Assembly: GCA_964402955.1 (NCBI GenBank)
Contig: CAYOEZ010000120.1
Span: forward strand, 1 to 14,310
DNA: 14,310 nt
Reading direction: 5' to 3'
Origin: CAYOEZ01 sp964402955
Lineage (GTDB): Bacteria > Chloroflexota > DTOL01 > DAOUCN01
The notes below the pieces were generated by a model. That model saw nothing but the letters and a program-made list of their open reading frames with translations, was not told the origin of the DNA and did not search any database. A program made the translations under genes and the position numbers. Below, piece after piece: positions 7,186-13,963 of the stretch (within the stretch, counting starts at the first letter, position 1; each line of letters opens with the position of its first letter).

Positions 7186-7215
7186 TGGACGACAGCCTCA
7201 GTGTTATGCTATAAT
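7186..7215 (+). promoter_or_regulatory. Sigma-70-type promoter of the OpgC fusion gene
   Basis: TGGACG (7186-7191), an 18-bp spacer and a perfect TATAAT (7210-7215) precede the gene starting at 7259. Predicted transcription starts near 7222, giving a leader of about 37 nt. The 16 bases AGTGTTATGCTATAAT match the yvcK promoter (AGCGTTACGCTATAAT) at 14 positions. It also rules out an ATG at 7214, which lies inside the -10. Confidence 0.65.
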
Positions 7216-7258
7216 GACGACGATCACGGACGGACCATCCACTCGCATGAGGCGACCG

Positions 7259-9625
7259 ATGACTGAGCAGCCGGGTACGAGCACAGAAGCACAATCGCCA
7301 CAGGACGTGTATGCCGCGCGCAGTCTCTCCGACCGCAAAGCCACAGAGCATGTCTGGCACGAGCACCTGGATGATGTCACTCTACCCCCCGGCGGAGGGC
7401 CGGTTGTGGTCGAGCCTGACGGGACGATCGAGCCGCCATACATGTCTCGCCAGGGCCGAGACTTACGCGTCGACCTCTTGCGCGGCTACTTCGTGCTCGC
7501 CATGGTCATCGACCACGTGCGTGGGCCATCGCCGCTCTATCTGATAACAGGCGGCAACCGTTTCTACACATCTGCTGTAGAGGGCTTTGTCCTGGCCTCA
7601 GGTCTCGTCACTGGTCTGGCCTATCGCAGCCTCATCCAACGCATGGGCGTGAGCGCGGGTATTATGAGAGCGCTGGCGCGCGTTGCCTCGCTGTACCTAT
7701 TGACGGTTAGTCTCACGCTGTTGCTCCTGCCGCTCTCCGAAGTCCTCTACCTGCCATGGGCGCAGGGCGTCGACCTGTCTGATCCGCTGGCGCTTGTCGT
7801 GAGCATTCTCACGCTGCACCGCACTTATCATCTGGTCGATGTGCTGCTTCTCTATGTCACACTCTTCCTTGTTGCGCCGATGGCGCTGGTGCTGCTCGAT
7901 CGCGGCAAGGGCTGGGTTATCTTGGTCGGAACGTTCGTCCTCTGGGGACTCTACCAGTTCTATCCCCAGTACACCGCGCTACCATGGCCAATTGCCGGCA
8001 ACTATCTGTTTGGCTTTTCGGCCTGGCAGATTCTCTTCTTCCTGGGCCTATTGCTTGGCTACCACCAGGATCGCATGCCGGCGCTCAGTCCCAAAGTCAC
8101 CCGTCTGGCCATGATTCTCACCGGCATTGGTACTGTGGCGCTCATCGTTGCCTTCTACATCATCGACCCGCCTACTGCCACCATGCCGTCAGGAATTGCC
8201 ATCGGCAGCCCTGTCTTCCATGAAGCTCGCCTGTGGCTGCAGAGCAACTTTTTTGACAAGGTTGATCTGCGTCCGGGCCGCCTGCTAACATCAGCAATCA
8301 CATTCAGCTTCCTCTTTCTTGTCGCCAGTGTCTTCTGGCGGCGCGTCCAGCGCTGGTTGGGCTGGCTTCTGTTGCCGCTCGGCCAACACGCTATCTATGC
8401 CTATGCCGTGCATATAGTCGTCGCCGCGGCGGTAGCTGCCCTGCTCAAGCCGCTCAACATCACATACCCTGGCCCGCAACTCGTCAACGCAGCAATCCAG
8501 ATCGCCAGCATCCTGGCCGTCTGGCTTCTTGTGCGCCAGCGCTTCCTTGCGGCCACAGCGCACACGAGGCATTTGTGGTATGCGGCGTCTGTGCTGCTCG
8601 CCGTAGCGGTTGTCATTACCCTGCTTGCATTCCCCTCGCCATCTAGCCCGGCGCTGGCGGCGCCGCGCCCTGTCGCCACGCAGACTCCGGGCGAGCAAGT
8701 CCCGCGCCGCTTTGGCACGCCGGTCGCGCGCGCCAACAGGCCCAACACTGCCGCCACACCGGGCGCTCGCGCCACACCTGCGCCGGTGGGAGCGCCATCG
8801 CTGGCCGAACGCAGACCAAACGAACCGCCAGTGTCAGAGTCGCGCTTGGCCAAGTACGCAGCTGGTCTCCAAGGAACGCTCAAGGAGAAATGGTTCTACA
8901 GTCCGGAGCTAGACGGGCTCATGCCATACATCGTCTACCTGCCCCCCGACTACGACAGCGCCGGACGCCGCTATCCCGTCCTCTATATGCTGCACGGGCG
9001 CGGTGGGCACAGAGAGGAATGGCTCAATTACGGGCTTATCGAAATTGCCGACCAGGAGATTCGCACGGGGCACACGCGGCCCATGATTATCGTGTTGCCG
9101 CAAGGCGACACGTGGTACTGGGCTAACCATGCCGGCGACGATGTACTTTGGGGCGAATACATCAACCGCGACCTGTTGTCCGAGGTCGATAGCAACTACC
9201 GGACCATACGGTCTGCCTCGGCACGGGCAATCGGCGGGCTTTCTATGGGCGCCTGGGGAGCGTTGCACCATGCCTTCTTGCGCCCCGATCTTTTCAGCGT
9301 CGTTGGCGCACACAGTCCGGCGCTGCGGCTCTTCGATGACTCGACCATGACCTTCCTTGGCCCGCCGGCAGAAAGGGCCAAAAAGGATCCCTTCGCTTTG
9401 GCCCGGGACCTTCCTCTGACAAACCTGGAGGGCCTGCGCATCTGGCTGGACAGCGCCCAAAATGATCCGTGGGTGAAGCGCGCGCAACAACTGCACCAGA
9501 TACTCGTCGATCGCGGCATTGACCATATCTGGCAGGTCTACCCTGGCTCACACGACTACGCGTACTGGCGCGAACACGCTGTCGACTATGTCCGCTTCTA
9601 CGGCGATGCTCTCGCCCAACAGTAG
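7259..9625 (+). CDS. OpgC-type membrane acyltransferase fused to an esterase domain
   Basis: A 788-residue two-domain protein. Residues 1-66 are polar and probably cytoplasmic. About 67-457 is an OpgC-like acyltransferase: RDLRVDLLRGYFVLAMVIDHV (67-87), then about ten membrane helices. OpgC itself succinylates periplasmic glucans. A Pro/Ala/Thr linker (458-530) leads to an alpha/beta-hydrolase of the esterase D/Fes type (about 535-788): PYIVYLPPDYDS (556-567), LYMLHGRGG (575-583), GGLSMG with nucleophile Ser662, NDPW with likely Asp736, and GSHDYAYW with His765. The last membrane helix (about 441-457) followed by this linker suggests the hydrolase is outside the membrane. It could remove acyl groups or transfer them, as antigen 85 of the same fold does. 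The ATG at 7259 has GAGG six bases upstream and lies downstream of a good promoter; longer ORF starts overlap yvcK. The fusion joint is in frame, with no sign of assembly error. Confidence 0.87.
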   Translation: MTEQPGTSTEAQSPQDVYAARSLSDRKATEHVWHEHLDDVTLPPGGGPVVVEPDGTIEPPYMSRQGRDLRVDLLRGYFVLAMVIDHVRGPSPLYLITGGNRFYTSAVEGFVLASGLVTGLAYRSLIQRMGVSAGIMRALARVASLYLLTVSLTLLLLPLSEVLYLPWAQGVDLSDPLALVVSILTLHRTYHLVDVLLLYVTLFLVAPMALVLLDRGKGWVILVGTFVLWGLYQFYPQYTALPWPIAGNYLFGFSAWQILFFLGLLLGYHQDRMPALSPKVTRLAMILTGIGTVALIVAFYIIDPPTATMPSGIAIGSPVFHEARLWLQSNFFDKVDLRPGRLLTSAITFSFLFLVASVFWRRVQRWLGWLLLPLGQHAIYAYAVHIVVAAAVAALLKPLNITYPGPQLVNAAIQIASILAVWLLVRQRFLAATAHTRHLWYAASVLLAVAVVITLLAFPSPSSPALAAPRPVATQTPGEQVPRRFGTPVARANRPNTAATPGARATPAPVGAPSLAERRPNEPPVSESRLAKYAAGLQGTLKEKWFYSPELDGLMPYIVYLPPDYDSAGRRYPVLYMLHGRGGHREEWLNYGLIEIADQEIRTGHTRPMIIVLPQGDTWYWANHAGDDVLWGEYINRDLLSEVDSNYRTIRSASARAIGGLSMGAWGALHHAFLRPDLFSVVGAHSPALRLFDDSTMTFLGPPAERAKKDPFALARDLPLTNLEGLRIWLDSAQNDPWVKRAQQLHQILVDRGIDHIWQVYPGSHDYAYWREHAVDYVRFYGDALAQQ

Positions 9626-9641
9626 AATACGTCGTCTCAAT

Positions 9642-9658
9642 TGACCGGCATCCGGTCA
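9642..9658 (+). terminator. Short hairpin after the OpgC fusion gene
   Basis: TGACCGG-CAT-CCGGTCA is a 7-bp GC-rich stem with a 3-nt loop, 16 bp after the stop codon at 9623-9625. The following GGTTCATC is not a T tract, so it is only a weak terminator candidate. Confidence 0.4.
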
Positions 9659-9761
9659 GGTTCATCTGCGCTGCCACACCTCCCCGCTGTGCAGTCGCAA
9701 CAGTTTATCGATTCCAGCATGGCAAGTTCCTGTTCACAGATGTCTCGTGATAGACGCCAAC

Positions 9762-9842
9762 GATGTAGGGGCGCTGCTTGCTGCGCCTATCTGTGTCGTC
9801 TCAATAGCGCGGGTCTGGCGCAGCAAGCAGCGCCCCTACATC
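9762..9842. repeat. Perfect 26-bp inverted repeat, dispersed palindromic element
   Basis: The 26 bases at 9762-9787, starting GATGTAGGGGCGCTG, are the exact reverse complement of 9817-9842. The 29-nt loop (9788-9816) is non-coding. Without selection such a pair should diverge, so it is recent or maintained. The arm ends in GTAGGGGCGC/GCGCCCCTAC, a form I recall from many Chloroflexota genomes as a dispersed intergenic palindrome; this is from memory, not a search. An 11-bp direct repeat, GTCGTCTCAAT, occurs in the loop (9795-9805) and before the element (9631-9641). It lies between the OpgC fusion gene and the hydrolase pseudogene. Confidence 0.8.
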
Positions 9843-9862
9843 TATACCATCACCGTGAACAG

Positions 9863-9874
9863 TTGCCATGGCAA
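9863..9874. promoter_or_regulatory. 12-bp palindrome upstream of the hydrolase pseudogene
   Basis: TTGCCATGGCAA is a perfect palindrome 20 bp before the ATG at 9895. Sugar hydrolase genes are often controlled by LacI-type repressors at palindromes of about this size, but this one lacks the usual central CG. It is a possible operator left from the intact gene. Confidence 0.35.
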
Positions 9875-9894
9875 AATCCTAGGGAAAACCTCGC

Positions 9895-11205
9895 ATGCCT
9901 GTTGCTCATATCACATCCCTGCCGGGGAAACACGACCTCCGGCCCTCGCCCTGGGGGCCATACACCAGGCGTTACATCGGCGTCTCGCACATTCCCGACG
10001 TGCACTCCGGGCTGCGCTTCGACCTCAGCGTCTTTCCTGGCCTCTACTGCCGCGCCGTCAACATCCGCAACGTGATGTGGGAATCGGGGTATCAGGAGCT
10101 CTGAAACCGCACCAGATCACATGAGCTCCTTGCCTACTTCTACCCACGCCTGCAACAGTAGCACCGCTTCCTGGCCGGCCGGCTGGGCAGCTCCACAACG
10201 CGCACGCTGGCGTCAAACCTGTTGCGCACCTGGGACTACTTCTACAACTCCGGCGGTTGGGGCGACTATCCGCCCCAGGTGCACGTCCACAAGCAGAAAC
10301 TGGAAGCCAGTGTCACTCCTGTGATTAACACCGCGCAGGCCATCTTGACCGCCAAGATTCTACGCATGGCGGCGCGTGCCCTGGGTGAGCCGGAGAAAGA
10401 GTATGACGACGACATTGCCATGTTCTCGCATGCTCTGCATACATACGCCTGGGATGAGAGCAGTGGCTACTTCGGCTACGTTTGTCATGACGACAACGGG
10501 CGAGCTGCCGGCATCATGCGCCACGAAAGCGGCGCCAACTACGATATGGGACTCGACGGCGCCTATCCGCTGGTGGCGGGCATCTGCACGCAGGAACAGG
10601 AAGAGCGGTTCGTCGGCTTCCTGATGGCCAACGAACGCATGTGGTGTCGCTGTGGCGTGGCCACAGTCGACCAGTCGGCGCCCTACTACCAGGTCGACGG
10701 CTACTGGAACGGCGCGGTGTGGATGCCCCACCAATGGATGTTCTGGCGCGCCCTGCTCGATCTGGGCCGGGCCGACGAAGCGCACCGCATCGCCGAGACC
10801 GCGCTGGGCGTGTGGAAGGCCGAGGTCGAGACATCCTACAACTGCTTTGAGCATTTCATCGTCCAGAGTTGGCGCGGCGCTGGCTGGCACCAGTTCGGCG
10901 GCCTGTCCTCGCCGGTGCTCTGCTGGTACGGCGCTTACCATCGTCCTGGCCGGCTGACCACGGGTCTGCACGCCTGGGTCGAGTCGGCAGAGTTCGGCGC
11001 AGGCAACCGTTCGCTTGTCGCTCGTGTCTCTTTCCACGATCAGCCGCGCCACACCCCGCTGGTCATCACCACAATGGCGCCAGGCAGCGCCTACACGGCC
11101 ACCTGGAACGGTCGCAGTGTGCCCTACCATGAACGCTACGCGGGCGTCCTGGAGATCACACTGCCATCGGGTCAGGGAAGCGGGACATTGCTTATCGCGG
11201 GATAG
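9895..11205 (+). pseudogene. Glycoside hydrolase (MGH1/GH63-like) pseudogene, internally deleted
   Basis: Two pieces of what looks like one large (alpha/alpha)6-barrel glycosidase lie in the same frame. Piece one (9895-10101, 69 codons) reads GPYTRRYIGVSHIPDVHSG and DLSVFPGLYCRAVNIRNVMW, a start typical of an N-terminal beta-sandwich. It stops at TGA 10102-10104. From about 10123 the frame resumes with ELLAYFYPRLQQ, meets TAG at 10159-10161 (probably a former TAC Tyr), and continues open to TAG at 11203. The second piece holds barrel signatures: WDYFYNSGGWGDYPP, KLEASVTPVINTAQAI, MGLDGAYPLV, VDGYWNGAVWMPHQW and a C-terminal beta domain. Most of the middle, probably several hundred residues, is missing. 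The C-terminal piece could restart at CTG/ATG codons near 10222, but without the N-terminal half of the barrel activity is unlikely. Family assignment is by motif. Confidence 0.75.
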
Positions 11206-11353
11206 AAATACAACACTTTGGAGACCAGGAATTGTGTCCAAAACCTCTCGCACAGACACGCATGTCCAGCGGGCACGATGCCCGGGCTGCCAAAACAACG
11301 CCATGCGTGGAATGTTTGACCATCCCGATGAGTCAATCAGATCGTCCAACTTC
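11206..11353. other. Non-coding gap after the pseudogene
   Basis: No supported gene. It holds one small perfect hairpin, CGGGCA-CGA-TGCCCG (11270-11284), without a T tract. Confidence 0.5.
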
Positions 11354-11382
11354 TTGACAGGTCGCCGGTCGTGTGGCATAAT
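11354..11382 (+). promoter_or_regulatory. Near-consensus sigma-70 promoter
   Basis: TTGACA (11354-11359), a 17-bp spacer and CATAAT (11377-11382) match consensus at 11 of 12 positions. It points towards the Gfo/Idh/MocA pair, whose first ATG is at 11855. Transcription from near 11389 would give a leader of about 465 nt. Confidence 0.72.
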
Positions 11383-11388
11383 AGCGGC

Positions 11389-11854
11389 AGGTTACGCGAC
11401 AGTGTCATCCTGTACAAGACGTACCAGACGTTCAACATAATGCGTCGATCTGGTGTCCTCAACGCGCAACTGCTGAGTGTGACGTCGCGTGATGCCGGTC
11501 GGCTGCTCAAGACGCCGCTTGCTACCAAACACTCCCGCAATGGACACTGCTTGGCCCCAGCTGTGTCGTGCGCGCCAGCGGCGATTGCGGTCCCGATTGC
11601 ATCGGTACCGCGTCAACTGCAGCGCCTGCCTCGCCGTGATCGCAACCTTCTGGCGTGCTGCACGCCGTACGGGAGTGGTCAGCCTGGTGCGTGGCATGAC
11701 CACCCTGGCCCTGCGTTCTCCATGCTCCACTCCAACGTACACTCTACGACTTGCCGGTGATCATACGGCATCAGGCGCCCGAAACGCCAGGCCGCGGGCA
11801 CGCCATAGGAAGTGAAAGTTCCTCGGTGAAATTTCCTCAAGGAGGGAGAACAGC
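11389..11854 (+). other. Long structured leader before the oxidoreductase pair
   Basis: No ORF here has convincing coding character; those that exist are Arg/Cys-rich and match no family I recognise. Visible structure includes GGCGTGC-T-GCACGCC (11652-11666). GTGGTCAGCC (11675-11684) also pairs with GGC-A-TGACCAC (11693-11703) around an 8-nt loop, and TGCCG/CGGCA flanks 11760. A tandem 14-bp repeat and a strong AAGGAGG (11839-11845) close the segment. It could be a regulatory leader, a small RNA plus a second promoter, or eroded DNA. No known riboswitch class was recognised. Confidence 0.4.
11812..11839 (+). repeat. 14-bp tandem imperfect repeat before a Shine-Dalgarno
   Basis: GTGAAAGTTCCTCG (11812-11825) is followed directly by GTGAAATTTCCTCA (11826-11839), identical at 12 of 14 positions. 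It abuts the AAGGAGG at 11839-11845. Each copy carries a CCTC that could pair with the Shine-Dalgarno. Confidence 0.7.
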
Positions 11855-12919
11855 ATGCTGAAGGTCGGGATTGTTGGCGTGGGGGGCATCGCCAAGACAC
11901 ACATGCCAGGCTGGACCGCCTCTGGACTGACTGAAGTCGTCGCGGGGTGCGACATCGACAGCAACGCACTGCAGAAGTGGGGCCCGCAGTTCGGCGTCCA
12001 GAAACTCGTCACAGACTGGCAAGAACTGGTTGCCGATCCAGACATCGACATCATCGACATCTGCACACCCAACAACTTTCACACGCCGATCGCCATCGCT
12101 GCGCTGGACGCCGGCAAGCACGTACTGTGCGAAAAGCCACTGGCACCCAACCCGGGCGAGATTCGCCAGATGATCGCCGCACGCGACCGGTCGGGCAAGA
12201 AGCTCATGACCGCGCAGCACTTCCGCTTCCGCGGTACGTCCAAGGCGATGAAGGCCGAGATCGGCACCGGTGTACTGGGCAACATCTACCACGCGCGTAG
12301 CTGGATGCTGCGCCGCGCCGCCGCGCCGGTGCGCCCGGGCTTCATCTTGAAGCGACTCAGCAGCGGCGGCCCCTGCATCGACATCGGCGTGCACATTCTC
12401 GATCTGACATTGTGGCTGATGGGCAACCCCAGGCCAGTGGCCGTGACAGGAGTCGCCCGCACCGAGATCGCCCATCAAGAAGGAGTCTTCAGCATCTGGG
12501 GCGGCCCCATCCCCCAACAACTCGATGTCGAAGACTTCGCCGCAGCGTTTATCCGCTTTGAGAACGGCGCAACCCTGGTACTTGAGGTCAGTTGGCTACT
12601 CCATCATGACACTGAAGTCGAGGATATGCAGATGTGGCTCTATGGGACGAAGGCAGGCTGCCATTGGCCCAAGTGTGAGTTCTACCAATCGAACTACACC
12701 ACCGGGCAGCTCTACAACCGTACCCTCAAGCTCACGAAGGATGCCCTCGAAGCTCATGCCCAGGAATGCGCCGAGTTTGCGCGCGCAGTTGCTGATGACG
12801 CTCCCTCCCCCGTTCCCGCTGAGCAGTCGCTGCAGGTGATGACCATCCTCGACGGTATCTATCGCAGCCAACAGGTTGGAGGCGAGGTCCGTTTGGATCT
12901 AGGAGAAAACAATGCTTAA
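11855..12919 (+). CDS. Gfo/Idh/MocA family oxidoreductase (first of pair)
   Basis: A 354-residue NAD(P)-dependent dehydrogenase of the glucose-fructose oxidoreductase/inositol dehydrogenase family, which oxidises or reduces sugars, inositols or their derivatives in the cytoplasm. The Rossmann start MLKVGIVGVGGIAKTH has the dinucleotide loop GVGGIA (8-13). CTPNNFH (70-76) and CEKPLA (92-97) contain the conserved Pro and the EKP catalytic lysine (Lys94). GGPCIDIGVHILDLTLWLMG (171-190) provides the Asp/His pair near the substrate (Asp176, His180). Length is typical (330-390). The ATG has AAGGAGG with a 9-base spacer. Its stop overlaps the next gene by 8 bp, so the two are co-translated. The substrate is unknown; neighbouring hydrolase remains and a URO-D gene suggest carbohydrate catabolism. 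Confidence 0.92.
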   Translation: MLKVGIVGVGGIAKTHMPGWTASGLTEVVAGCDIDSNALQKWGPQFGVQKLVTDWQELVADPDIDIIDICTPNNFHTPIAIAALDAGKHVLCEKPLAPNPGEIRQMIAARDRSGKKLMTAQHFRFRGTSKAMKAEIGTGVLGNIYHARSWMLRRAAAPVRPGFILKRLSSGGPCIDIGVHILDLTLWLMGNPRPVAVTGVARTEIAHQEGVFSIWGGPIPQQLDVEDFAAAFIRFENGATLVLEVSWLLHHDTEVEDMQMWLYGTKAGCHWPKCEFYQSNYTTGQLYNRTLKLTKDALEAHAQECAEFARAVADDAPSPVPAEQSLQVMTILDGIYRSQQVGGEVRLDLGENNA

Positions 12920-13910
12920 GCTTGCTTTTGTTGGCTGCGCCCACATCCATACACCCGGTTTCGTCAAGCGCCTGCAGGCGCGCTCAGACGTGAAGGTGGC
13001 CTACGTTTGGGATCACCAGCGCGAGCGGGCTGCCCGCGTGGCCGAGACGCTCGGGGCCGCCTATCGGGAGCTCGATCAGATCTGGGCCGACGCTTCCGTT
13101 CAGGCCGTGGTTATCTGCTCGGAAACGGTGCGGCACGAAGCGCTGGTCTCAGCCGCGGCAGCCGCCGGCAAGCACATGTTTGTGGAAAAACCGCTGGGGA
13201 TCGGCGGAGCAGACGCCTACCGCATGGCCGGGGCGATCGAGAAAGCCGGTGTGCGCTTCCAGACCGGATACTTCATGCGCGGCAGCCCCGTTCACCTCTT
13301 CCTGCGCGAGCAGATCAGCAAGGGGACCTTCGGCACGATCAGCCGTATCCGGCACACCAACTGCCACAGCGGCTCACTGCGAGGCATTTTCGACACTGAC
13401 TATCGTTGGATGGTAGATGATGCGCAATCTGGCTGCGGCGCCTTTGGCGACCTGGGCACGCATTCCCTCGACATCCTGCTCTGGCTAATGGGAGGCGTTA
13501 CCAGCGTGGCGGCACGCGTCTCCGCGGTTACGCGACGCTACGGCGATTGCGATGAGTGCGGCGAGGCCCTGCTGACGTTTGCCAATGGCACTCTGGGTAG
13601 TCTTGCTGCCGGCTGGGTCGACGTTGCCCATCCCGTGAGCCTGATTCTCAGCGGCACCGAAGGCCACGCCTACGTCGCCAATGGCCAGCTCGTCATCCAG
13701 AGCGCTAGGCTAGACGGCGCTGACGGCAAGTCACCCTGGACAGCGTTGCCCGAAGCCTGGCCACATGCCTTCGAGCTTTTCCTTGATGCTGTAGGCGGTA
13801 AAGACGTACCTCTGGTCAGTCCCAGAGAGGCTGCGTATCGTAGCGCCGTGATGGAAGCGCTCTATCAGGCAGCGCGTTCCGATTCGTGGGTGGCAACGCC
13901 CACCGCATAG
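12912..13910 (+). CDS. Gfo/Idh/MocA family oxidoreductase (second of pair)
   Basis: A 332-residue relative of the preceding gene product, probably with the same kind of NAD(P)-linked sugar or polyol chemistry. The nucleotide loop is unusual: VGCAHIHTPGF (7-17) replaces the standard GxGxxG, as in a known subset with a GCxHIH start. EKPLG (92-96) supplies Lys93, and CGAFGDLGTHSLDILLWLMG (175-194) gives Asp180 and His184. A CHSG stretch (151-154) and CDECG near 215 add cysteines absent from the first paralogue, with no proven role. The ATG lies inside the last codons of the upstream gene (8-bp overlap) behind AGGAGA at 12901-12906, which fits coupled translation and possibly a two-step pathway or a hetero-complex. 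The two proteins are too different for a recent duplication. Confidence 0.9.
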   Translation: MLKLAFVGCAHIHTPGFVKRLQARSDVKVAYVWDHQRERAARVAETLGAAYRELDQIWADASVQAVVICSETVRHEALVSAAAAAGKHMFVEKPLGIGGADAYRMAGAIEKAGVRFQTGYFMRGSPVHLFLREQISKGTFGTISRIRHTNCHSGSLRGIFDTDYRWMVDDAQSGCGAFGDLGTHSLDILLWLMGGVTSVAARVSAVTRRYGDCDECGEALLTFANGTLGSLAAGWVDVAHPVSLILSGTEGHAYVANGQLVIQSARLDGADGKSPWTALPEAWPHAFELFLDAVGGKDVPLVSPREAAYRSAVMEALYQAARSDSWVATPTA

Positions 13911-13926
13911 CCGGAGAAGACACGCG

Positions 13927-13962
13927 CAGACGCCCGAGGTCTCGGAAGACCTCGGGCGTCTG
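13927..13962. terminator. Strong hairpin between convergent genes
   Basis: CAGACGCCCGAGGTCT (13927-13942), loop CGGA, and its exact complement (13947-13962) form a perfect 16-bp stem. It lies 16 bp after the second oxidoreductase stop and 1 bp from the URO-D stop, so it can act on both strands. Flanking T tracts are weak (TGTCTAGACT), so it is of the stem-dominated type. Confidence 0.75.
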
Positions 13963-13963
13963 T

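Noticed and set aside
6947..7258. N-terminal extension of the OpgC fusion reading frame
   Set aside because: It is antisense to the yvcK start, has no domain similarity, and lies upstream of or within the promoter at 7186-7215.
10360..11379. 339-codon minus-strand ORF opposite the hydrolase pseudogene
   Set aside because: It shadows the hydrolase piece, which has clear family motifs; the minus translation has none.
11371..11815. Possible small proteins in the leader before the oxidoreductases
   Set aside because: The ORFs on both strands are Arg/Cys-rich, lack ribosome sites and match no family I recognise.
11837..12520. 227-codon minus-strand ORF opposite the first oxidoreductase
   Set aside because: The plus-strand Gfo/Idh/MocA motifs are unambiguous and the antisense protein shows no motifs.
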